In this document: positions 33,881 through 42,319 of the stretch, piece after piece | Numbering within the stretch: position 1 is the first letter of the stretch | Layout of the letters: every line of letters starts with the position of its first letter | NCBI GenBank assembly: GCA_019828595.1 | Contig: JAHQRK010000012.1 | Location: 2,459,915 to 2,523,914 of the forward strand | Origin: Aphanomyces cochlioides | Lineage: Eukaryota > Oomycota > Saprolegniomycetes > Saprolegniales > Verrucalvaceae | Reading direction: 5' to 3' | DNA: 64,000 nt | The notes under the pieces: generated by a model | The model's database searches: none | The model's input: the letters and a program-made list of their open reading frames with translations, nothing else | What the model was told of the DNA's origin: nothing | Translations under genes and position numbers: made by a program

Positions 33881-36528
33881 CTATGGATCCAACTCCCCCT
33901 TGGCCGTCGCTAGTCGCAAAGTTACGGACGCATTGGCACTTGCCCGAGGTTGCGTCTGCGAAATGATGAGCGGAAGTCTCGATGGAGCAACATACTGCAT
34001 GAACCGCGATTGTTGCACGCGACGTCTTCGGTTGTTCCTTGGATCTTTTCTGCCACCACAGCGCTGACTGAGCCAGTCGATGAAGTCAGACTCGTCGAGT
34101 CCACGACTAGAAGGGGAAGATCTCCTGAATTGCTCTGGAATGTGATCAACGTCACTAGCAGCAGCAATCAATTGATTAGTGGAGGTTGCAATCGACTCAC
34201 GTGAGGAAGCTGCAGTGCAAAGTTGACCACTTGGCATATCAATACCGACATATCCAATTCTGTCCATGGGAATTAGATGATCGACGACAACTCCTAACTT
34301 ACGAGGCGAGAGATTGTAGAGCATTTTGAAGCTGTTGCTTGTTACTGCTGAAAAGAAGTGGAGGCGTCGTGTAGCCACGGAAGGCAAAGGTCAGCGTGCC
34401 GCCATCAGCCGTACAGCTAAGTGATTGGACTTCCTGCGCTTGGTTTTGAGTCCAAGGGTCATCCCCACTGGGGCATGGGTCTGCACGTATCATATCAAGA
34501 GAGGAAGACGGGATTGACGCACTGTCAGAGCAGTCAAAGGCACTGTAGCGAGGGGCATTGCCAAAGACATAGGTCGTCTAAGATAAGTTAAACGCCAACG
34601 ATGGAATATTGGGCAGTACCTTGGCGCAAAGGCAGCCAAATATCGAATCAGCGTCCCAAGTGGCGACAGCATTTGGGTTCGAGCCATACACCACAGCTGG
34701 GACTGGGGCGCCATTGATTTCTTGAGCTGCTGCGAGTTGGCGAAGTGATTTGCATGCACCACGTTGAGAGCACAAGTTCGGACACCTCACTGTCAAAATT
34801 AGGAGACGACGATATCAATGGACATACAGCGTTCGCAGGCCGATCCCTCGAAGTTTGGATTGCACGTGCACTTGCCGATTCTGTAGTCGCAGTTACCCTG
34901 CAAGGACATGAAGACCAGACCGCGCACCATAGGCTTACCACGTTCGAGCATTCAACTCGAGACAAATGCGCGACATTGTCCGCTTGGGGTGAATCGAACC
35001 ATGCACGTCCTGTTGGGCAAAGCCGCTTGGAGCAATCGTAGCCACCCCACCCACTGTTGCAATTGCAGATGAATGATGGCGCTCCCGAGCAGGAGCCATG
35101 GCCACTGCAAGTGGCAGTACTGCCGTCTGCCACAACATCCGAGTCATATATCCCAGCTAAGAAAGCAATCACTCACAAACTACCTCAATTGTGTACCTGG
35201 ACACGACAAGGGTTTCGTCGTGTTGCGATATCCACAATCGGCATTGGTACCAATGTTCCCCAGCCCTGCAGGCAACATTCATCTCGGCCTCAAAAGACAA
35301 CTACCATCGCTCGTTGTGTAGTAAAGCCCACATGAACATTGCCCCGTCTTACGGTCGCATATTCCTCGACCTGAGCACTCGATTGTCTACGCAAGTCCTG
35401 CTGAGAAGAGTTAAGGAATATCAAGAACCTGTTTGTATGCAGCCACAGTCGCTGCAGTAGAGCCAAATGCAGCGGCAGTACCACCTACAGTTTAAGCTGT
35501 TCGTGAATTCCTTGAAGCGTTGTTCTGCACCATTTTGAACTGTGACGGTGAGAGAGCTTCCCGAAGTGACGGTGAAGGCCTGTACTGACCCAAAATATTG
35601 GGTGAAGGTGACGCGTGCAGAGACGCCGGCAAGGGAGCATGCTGTGGAGCCTCCATCAAGCGTCACTTTCACTCCAGTCGTAATGACATTCAATGCATTT
35701 TGGATGTCCGTTGAAGTGGCCGCATTAGAGATTGCTGCTGATGTTTGACCTAGTGAAAACTTCAGCTAGTAGACTTAGCTCTGTTAACCTCCGAAGGAAA
35801 TTGTGAAGCTGTCTGAACAGGAACCGATGCACTGACATGAGATAGCTTGGACCTCCAACTTGGTTGTCAATGGATCCCCACCCATTGGGCATGTTCTCTG
35901 AGAGCAGTCGTAGCCTGTATACCCAGCATCGCAGACGCAACCTTTGTCCAAAAAGTTAGTCAGGCAACAGATGAAAGAAACCTGCGATGCGGTTCGCGTC
36001 CCAGAGAGTGTATGAATATCCATTTGACACGGCAACTGATCCAATGGACTGGCATGTTCCATGACCACTGCAACCTTTAACGCATTGCTGCCGGTCGCAG
36101 GCACGGCCCTCAAAGCCAGGCTGGCACTGGCATTGGCCTGTCGTTCGATCACATTTGCCCTGAGAGAAGTCATAGGTCGAGAAATGTTCTTGCTTTACCA
36201 TGTTGCTGCATTCTCGCGGTGTAGTGCGCACAGTGTCCTTTGCAGAGGGAATGTCCACCCAAGGGATTGCCGATGGACAAGTTCGCAGGGAGCAGTCGGC
36301 TCCCGTCCACCCTGTTGAGCATAGACACCTGGTATCAAGAGTGAGTTCAATTCTACTTGACGGGAGACCTTACTGATTCAAAACATTACACGTTCCATGT
36401 CCATTGCAATTTGTCTCTAGATGAACAACACGTTATTAGGAATTGAGTTATGCCGTACTGTTGTAGCCTGGACAGGCTGCTGATGCCCACAAAGTCAAGA
36501 GAGGGACGAGAACCCATCGAAGTTGCAT
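33881..36528 (-). CDS. Secreted EGF-like multi-repeat protein
   Basis: This is a large secreted or cell-surface protein of the cysteine-rich EGF/tenascin type common in Saprolegniales. Start ATG at 36528 with a signal peptide (MQLRWVLVPLLTLWASAACP). An intron then joins to TNCNGHGTCNVLN. EGF modules follow: CQCQPGFEGRACDRQQC, GCSGHGTCQS, CVCDAGYTGYDCSQRTCP, CSGHGSCSGAPSFICNC, NSGWGGYDCSKRLCP and CPNLCSQRGACKS. Between modules, repeated segments contain Cys-rich beta-type stretches with a FTISFGG-like end, suggesting repeated EGF-plus-beta-domain units. The C-terminal 168 codons (33881-34387) include QLIAAASDVDHIPEQFR and a basic region, with no transmembrane helix seen. Roughly ten introns of 40-50 nt interrupt the gene. 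Function is probably adhesion or wall-matrix interaction; this is inference. Confidence 0.72.
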
Positions 36529-36570
36529 CGAGACAAAGTGCAAGTAACTGTCGTGTTAAAACTGCCAAAA

Positions 36571-37814
36571 CTACAAAACTGGAATTTCCTTCACGCCGAC
36601 ACTTTCATCCGATTCAACGCCGCACAATTCCTACCACAACAACGTAAGAGACAGAAGTCCAAAACTGGCTGCACCATGACATCTTTTCGCTTCTTCTCCA
36701 TGCCTTCGGCAATTTGGTCTACAGCGTCCATGACAATACGCTTGCGCTTCAACCACTCCGTCTGTAAGTATACATGAATGTGTTGAACAGGATGGAAGGG
36801 CACGCACCCGGTACTTTTGGAAGGATTTAGTGAGATGGGCTTTGGCACCTGGATCAACTGGCGCTGTATTACGCTCGTTTGCTTGCTGAAGTTTTGCAGA
36901 CAACGAAGAGGCCTGCAGGAAAGTGGAGCTGAAAACTACTTAAAGCATGAGGACATACTTCATTTTCCAGGTCAGCCAAAGCTGCAGTCAACTCTGCATC
37001 TGACATCTGGCTCGTGAGGCCATTCAGAACAGCCTCTTTCTCTTTCAATGTCTTCTCGAGAGCCGATACTTCTTCAAACACTGTCTACAACCAAGTTAAG
37101 TTTTCTTCTCCGGAAAAGCCAATACCTGAATTGAGTCTTCCGTCTTTGCCAAGAGCTCGGCAGATGGAGCTGGGAGTTTTCTCTGCATCGAACTCTCACT
37201 TGATCCGTCACATGCAGGAAATACCTGGTTGTAGTAATATATTTGGCTCTTGCCGTACGTCTTCACGTTGATTTCCCCTCTAAACGAGATCAACACTGAT
37301 GGGAGACGTCCAAGCGTACTGTTCGACCAGGAAGTCCAGGATCTTTTGTAGCATAGTCTTCCCAATGCGTCGATGCAGATTCTCAAACACGTTCAGTACG
37401 CTGTATGGTCGATTTGTCTACGTATGCGATGAATATCTCGAGTACACCGCGTGGAGTCACCTGACGGAGGTATTTCGCGACTTCTTCACTTGCTTGGGAC
37501 TGATTTAGAATCTCCTTGGGCTTTTCCTCCTTGGCTGGTTTTGACTCCTTCACCTTCGAATCCTTGGGTTTTTCTTCCTTCTTCTTGGATTTGTCCTCCT
37601 TGGGCTTCTTTGTACTTGGCGTTGACTTTGGGGTCTTCTTCACAGGCTCCAATTCGCTCTCAAAGTCATCCGAGTCGTCACTTTCGTCCTTCTTCGATCG
37701 TTTCTTCGACGATGTTGATGGCGACTTGGCTTTCTTTGGTGGCGGTGAAGCTGGCTCAAAGTCGTCGTCGCTCTCAAAGGCGATGTCATCCTCGGAGAAA
37801 TCATCATCCGACAT
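36571..37814 (-). CDS. HOP2: HOP2/PSMC3IP-like meiotic recombination protein with a charged N-terminal extension
   Basis: HOP2 with MND1 helps DMC1 and RAD51 pair homologous DNA in meiosis. Start ATG at 37814. The first 110 or so residues are an extension of acidic (DDDFSEDDIAFESDDDFE) and Lys/Pro/Ser-rich sequence. The winged-helix domain follows: SEEVAKYLRQ, a 40-nt intron, then TNRPYSVLNVFENLHRR and IGKTMLQKILDFLVEQ. A further intron leads to GEINVKTYGKSQIYYYNQ, corresponding to the GKQKIYF region of animal HOP2. A coiled coil comes next (VSALEKTLKEKEAVLNGL). The C-terminal part has WLKRKRIVMDAVDQIAEG and KKRKD. The last exon ends LCGVESDESVGVKEI, matching the GIETDEDY motif; stop at 36571. 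Introns are about 35-45 nt. The gene is 42 bp from the EGF-protein start, on the same strand. Confidence 0.85.
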
Positions 37815-38002
37815 GGCGGGAGAATTTCAGATCTGATGGAGAGGTGACTTAAGTTCGAGATGGACGCGGACTTTGTCGGGAAAGGTTGCATGGCCCTTGA
37901 GATACTCAGAGCTTGGAAATGTATGATGCATTCAAAGTCCAAGACTATTGTATCCACAGCCATGACAAACGCGATGAGGGATCACTCTAGGATTTCCTGT
38001 CC

Positions 38003-39313
38003 ATGAAGATCTACACGGCAACTGCCATTGCCTTGGCGCTGTTGGACAGCGCGGCAGCGTCAAATTCGTTCCGCGAATCTCGCTCGCTTCTTGCTGCCGA
38101 TTGCGGCAAGGACTGCTCGAAAGAAACTGGTTTGTCATGGACACTCTGCACAATGAGCCAAGCTGGGTCGTGCACTTGGCAGGGCATCTCCTCTGCCGGT
38201 GCGTATGTCTACAACGGCGCTGCAGGTCTTGTCGGTGCCGGTTCACCTCCACCACCCCCACCTGCCAATTCAACAGACTCCACAGGTGACGACCACCCCC
38301 CACCTCCTCCCCAGGGCAACAACACTAACTCCTCGGACATCCAACGCCCCCCATTCCCCCCCCCAGGCAACAATACCAACTCCACGGACGACAAACGCCC
38401 CCCATTCCCTCCTCCAGGAAACTCAACGAATGGAACCAACCCTGGTAATCCTCAGGGCGGCCCACCTCAAGGTCAAGGTCCACCAGGGGGACAACAAGGA
38501 AATCAAACACAAGGCCCACCGCAGGGTCAACAAGGACAAGGCCAGCAAGGACAAGGTCAACAAGGACAAGGCCAACAACGAGGTCAACAGGGACAAGGCC
38601 AGCAACAAGGACAACAGGGACAAGGTCAACAGGGACAAGGTCAACAGGGACAAGGCCAGGGTCAACAAGGCCAGGGTCAACAAGGCCAGGGTCAACAAGG
38701 ACAAGGTCAACAGGGACAAGGCCAACAACAAGGCCAACAACAAGGCCAGGGTCAGCAAGGCCAGCAACAAGGCCAGGGTCAACAAGGCCAACAACAAGGC
38801 CAGGGACAACAAGGCCAGGGTCAACAAGGACAAGGTCAACAGGGGCAAGGTCAACAGGGACAAGGCCAACAACAAGGCCAACAACAAGGCCAACAACAAG
38901 GCCAACAAGGCCAACAACAAGGCCAGGGTCAACAAGGACAAGGTCAACAGGGACAAGGTCAACAGGGACAAGGCCAACAACAAGGCCAGCAACAAGGCCA
39001 GGGTCAACAAGGCCAGGGTCAACAAGGACAAGGTCAACAAGGACAAGGTCAACAGGGACAAGGCCAACAACAAGGCCAGGGTCAACAAGGCCAGGGTCAA
39101 CAAGGCCAGGGTCAACAAGGACAAGGTCAACAGGGACAAGGCCAACAACAAGGCCAGCAACAAGGCCAACAACAAGGCCAACAACAAGGCCAGCAACAAG
39201 GCCAACAACAAGGCCAACAACAAGGCCAGCAACAAGGCCAACAACAAGGCCAACAACAAGGCCAGGGTCAACAAGGAGGCAAGCCTGGAGGCCAGCCAAA
39301 TGGTCCACGTTAA
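38003..39313 (+). CDS. Secreted Pro-rich and Gln/Gly-repeat protein
   Basis: A 436-codon single exon. The signal peptide is MKIYTATAIALALLDSAAA. A short cysteine-containing segment follows (CGKDCSKETGLSWTLC and QAGSCTWQGISSAGAYVY). A Pro-rich region comes next (PPPPPPANSTDSTGDDHP) with two repeats containing N-x-T/S glycosylation sites. The remainder (from about residue 155) is almost entirely Gly-Gln and Gln-Gly-Gln repeats to near the end, which reads GGKPGGQPNGPR. It resembles cell-wall or surface proteins with low-complexity tails. Function is unknown. The gene lies 188 bp from the HOP2 start (divergent). The repeat tract also has no stops in two other frames, so length and codon usage alone are poor evidence there. 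The signal peptide and Cys segment support this frame. Confidence 0.75.
   Translation: MKIYTATAIALALLDSAAASNSFRESRSLLAADCGKDCSKETGLSWTLCTMSQAGSCTWQGISSAGAYVYNGAAGLVGAGSPPPPPPANSTDSTGDDHPPPPPQGNNTNSSDIQRPPFPPPGNNTNSTDDKRPPFPPPGNSTNGTNPGNPQGGPPQGQGPPGGQQGNQTQGPPQGQQGQGQQGQGQQGQGQQRGQQGQGQQQGQQGQGQQGQGQQGQGQGQQGQGQQGQGQQGQGQQGQGQQQGQQQGQGQQGQQQGQGQQGQQQGQGQQGQGQQGQGQQGQGQQGQGQQQGQQQGQQQGQQGQQQGQGQQGQGQQGQGQQGQGQQQGQQQGQGQQGQGQQGQGQQGQGQQGQGQQQGQGQQGQGQQGQGQQGQGQQGQGQQQGQQQGQQQGQQQGQQQGQQQGQQQGQQQGQQQGQQQGQGQQGGKPGGQPNGPR
38470..39285. repeat. GGTCAACAAGGACAAGGCCA-type tandem repeat of the Gln/Gly tract
   Basis: Short units (GGTCAACAA, GGACAA, GGCCAACAA, GGCCAG) are arranged in an irregular array of about 800 bp. 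Larger blocks repeat as well, such as runs of GGCCAACAACAA in the final 150 bp. Such arrays expand and contract readily and are likely to differ between strains. Confidence 0.9.
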
Positions 39314-39478
39314 GCTGTTGGTTGTGTCATTTGATCTTGTGAGTAAACTCGTAAATGCAATCTGATTCCATTCGCTGATTGGTTAAAAACATTTCGAAGT
39401 TTGGAAACGACGACTTTATGTCTTGAAATTTGTATACCCGCCGACATATCCAGTATTGGATTCAATATTCAGCTTGTC

Positions 39479-40297
39479 ATGGAGAGAGTTCGGTTCCAAC
39501 TCCAGTCCCTCGCGAAAGGCAGCGCATCTGCCTCTGAGCCTCACGCCGTCAAGACAGTCGGCACTATCTATGGCATTGATCTCAGAACCAAATTTACCAT
39601 CGCCGTGCTCGGTCCAAGCGGGGTCGGCAAGAGCGCGGTGATCAATAAGATCACCAACGCGTTGCGCGGTGATTCTTTCTTCGCGCCACTCAACAGTCGA
39701 GAACGGGAGTACTATCCTCGCGTGTACACGTGGCATGCGCTATGTCTGATTGACATTCCCGAAGTTCCGCCGCGTGCTGAAGTCTCAGAGTACTTCCAGG
39801 CGTACCACTTGTCAACGTTTGACTTGCTTGTCTTCGTCGGCCAGGATGGAAGACTCACGACCGTCGATTTGGACTTGATTGACATCTCGATTCAGCAGCA
39901 ATGTCCAGCAGTGTTCGTCAATACCAAGATTGACATTTCATGTGCCAACTTTCGAAACGACGAAGACGTTGACGGAAATGTACCAGAGGCCGCACTGTTC
40001 GAAGAAATCAAGGCGCTACTGGTGTCCACTCCGCCATTGACGCAGCTGAGGCTGCCTATCTTCTTTGTCAACGCATCCAGCCGACAGAGAACTGGATTCG
40101 ATTACGAGAACGAGCGCTTTCTAGAGCACGTCCTGGGCCAGCTCAAATCGATCGCTGATGAGAAGAGCGACGTCATACCTTCTCTCATGGCATTGCGTTC
40201 TTACGTTGGCCCAAGTAGTCAAACGCCTTCACTACCCAATCTGCCATCTATCAAGGTTTGTTTCATGTCGTTACGAGGTCTAAGATATCCCAGATGA
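39479..40297 (+). CDS. IRG/AIG-like GTPase, probably first exon of a GTPase-Myb gene
   Basis: This is a P-loop GTPase with the pattern of immunity-related (IRG-like) or septin/AIG-like families. ATG at 39479 (MERVRFQLQSLAKGS). G1 is VLGPSGVGKSAVINKI (about residues 43-58), G3-like is CLIDIPEVPP, where the usual DxxG is replaced by DIPE, and G4 is VNTKIDIS. A helical region ends at LPSIK. The open frame runs to 40297, but the better reading is that the exon ends at 40255. There GTTTGT begins a 38-nt segment ending in CCCAG at 40293, directly followed in phase by the Myb ATG at 40294. In that reading the exon encodes about 259 residues. No signal peptide or membrane segment. The GTPase is likely cytosolic or nuclear. 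Confidence 0.75.
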   Translation: MERVRFQLQSLAKGSASASEPHAVKTVGTIYGIDLRTKFTIAVLGPSGVGKSAVINKITNALRGDSFFAPLNSREREYYPRVYTWHALCLIDIPEVPPRAEVSEYFQAYHLSTFDLLVFVGQDGRLTTVDLDLIDISIQQQCPAVFVNTKIDISCANFRNDEDVDGNVPEAALFEEIKALLVSTPPLTQLRLPIFFVNASSRQRTGFDYENERFLEHVLGQLKSIADEKSDVIPSLMALRSYVGPSSQTPSLPNLPSIKVCFMSLRGLRYPR

Positions 40298-41140
40298 TGT
40301 TGCTTCCTCCTCTCCGACAACACGATAGTAACCCTGCCGAATCAGTACCGCTTGCACCGAAGGGTCAAGTCCCGCAAGTCACAAATGGAAGCGAGGAAGT
40401 CAAAGCGAACCCTGGCAAGTGGACAGCGGAAGAGGTACAGCGACTCTATCGTGTCTTCTCAAAGTTGTCTGTAGGACGAGAGATTGCGTGCTGCTGTTGA
40501 GAGGCATGGTCCTCGAAACTGGAAGGTACAATGCTTTGGTTGTCATAGTCTTGATCGCTTTAGGCCATTGCAAAAATGGTCCAGAATCGAAATCATGCGC
40601 AATGTCTCCAGCGGTGGCGAAAAGTGCTGCTCCCTGGACTTCGTCGGGGAAACTGGTCGCACGAAGAAGATGTCTTGCTCCAGTCTCAGATCCAACTCCA
40701 CGGCGGTGAAGCCAAACTCAATTGGGCTGCTGTGGCAGCGGGAGTACCTGGCCGAACGTACGTCGAACCAGTTTGTTCACACTATCCATTTATTTTGGAT
40801 TCTAGAGCAAAGCACTGTCAAGAGCGATGGCGAAACTACTTGAATCCCAACATCAAACGAGGGTAGGACATTCCAATGATGGTCTAGTCAGTAGTTGCAT
40901 TTGCTAGACCGTTCGATCAAGAAGAAAGAGATCTGCTCACGCAACTGTACGCTCAGTGGGGCAATCAGTGGACTCGCATATCCGAATCAATCCCAGTAGA
41001 CGGCGATGTGAATGGCTTGGGTGCTAACTCTACGATAGGGTCGATGTCCAGTAGACTGCAAGACGAATTGGTTCATCATGCACCCCGAGCATAAGCTGAA
41101 CCAGAGGCCAGGGCCAGGTCGTCCTAAGCTTTACGGCTAG
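40294..41140 (+). CDS. Three-repeat Myb DNA-binding protein (module downstream of the GTPase)
   Basis: Splicing at four or five 38-48 nt introns gives three Myb repeats. Repeat 1: KWTAEEDERLRAAVERHG followed by PRNWKAIAKMV and HAQCLQRWRKVL. Repeat 2: GNWSHEEDVLLQSQIQLHGG followed by LNWAAVAAGVPGRTAKHC and QERWRNYL. Repeat 3: PFDQEERDLLTQLYAQWG then WTRISESIPGRCP and VDCKTNWF. Each repeat has regularly spaced Trp or substitutes. The C-terminus (PGPGRPKLYG) resembles an AT-hook. Stop TAG at 41138-41140. The ATG at 40294 overlaps the last codon and stop of the unspliced GTPase frame. This may be an independent start, but the 38-nt intron would fuse the two in frame. It is probably a transcription or chromatin factor. 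Confidence 0.75.
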
Positions 41141-41195
41141 CGAGCTTTTAAGATTATTATTTGTGTCCGGTTAAGTTTTCAATTGAACCATTGTG

Positions 41196-42072
41196 ATGGA
41201 GGAAGGAACAGATCCAGCCTGGACGACTCAAGACTCTCCACCTGATGCCAATGCTTCAGCAACACCCAAAGCCGATCTCCAGAACATCGATCAGAAGAAG
41301 CAAGCGAAAGGTATGCGGAGTGCCCACAATGTCAGCTCACGACGTAACATGGAGACTCCTTCCGCAAATTTTGGCATGACATGCTGACTCAAAAATATCT
41401 CGATCAAGACAATCAACCCGTAGACTCGACTGCAACACTGCCTCGCTCTAACTCTTTGCTAGGCTCAAGTATTGCCAAACCTGTTTGTCGGATCTGTTGG
41501 GGCTGCGTCGAATTGGGAATCGCTGTGCAGTCTCGTACTAGCAAATGTTGTGGGTCAAGATGATGAGATTGATAGGACATCACGCACATTCTCGTGGCTG
41601 GTGAGACGCTCGCATTGACATTTGAGGACTCCGGGCGTTTCGAATACCTGCGCATATGCGTTGGTGACATCCCCTCAGCTCGCATCTGCGATCATTTCGA
41701 GAAGTCAAATGCATTTATCGATCGGTGTGTTGTCTTACCCCAGTTACTGAAGCTCACGTTACTTAGTGGCCTCGAGAAAGGAAGAGTTTTAGTGCATTGC
41801 TTCGCCGGCAAGTCACGATCAGTTTCTCTTGTCATCGGTATTGTCTGTCGACTGATTTGAGCTGATGACGTCGCCAGCTTACCTGATTGCAACAAATGGC
41901 CACACTTACGAGTCGGCGCTTGCCTTTCTTCGAAAGGTTCGCCCCCATGCCCGACCAAACAACGGGTAACTGCTTGCTTCACGTTGTGAATTGATTGTCA
42001 ACATTGTGCAGGTTTGCAATGCAGCTCAAAGCTTATGCCAAACAAATAGGACGAGATGAACAAGCAGTCTAG
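41196..42072 (+). CDS. Dual-specificity protein phosphatase
   Basis: A cysteine-dependent phosphatase of the DUSP family, acting on phospho-Ser/Thr and phospho-Tyr. Start ATG at 41196 (MEEGTDPAWTTQDSPP). A linker of about 45 residues precedes the catalytic fold, where LPNLFVGSVGAASNWESL, ITHILVAGETLAL, and FEYLRICVGDIPSARICDHF are recognisable. The P-loop is VLVHCFAGKSRSVSLV, giving the HCxxGxSRS signature with the catalytic Cys. An intron of about 45 nt follows, then AYLIATNGHTYESALAFL and VRPHARPNNGFAMQLKAY; stop at 42072. Total length after splicing is about 220 residues, normal for a small DUSP. It lies 55 bp after the Myb gene, on the same strand. Confidence 0.8.
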
Positions 42073-42319
42073 AATCTAAAGACAACCTTGAGATGAATCA
42101 TGTTGGATCGCACACCCTTGTATGAGCTGTGCAATTGTTTGGTAGGGTAAATCTCACGATCGTGCCACCGCACCCATACTTTATCAAGATTGTGCCATTC
42201 CTGATCCGACCTCGTGCCACTAGATACAATTGGTCACACGCATGCATCATACGAAACACCGCTGTTGTTTGCTATCATAATGGTGTTGAGACCAAGCGAA
42301 ACAGACCTGACTCTCGTAA

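Noticed and set aside
38199..39365. Long alternative frames (plus strand Asn/Lys/Ala-rich; minus strand Leu- and Val-rich) across the Gln/Gly array
   Set aside because: They follow from a short repeat without stop codons. Only the frame with a signal peptide and cysteine segment is supported.
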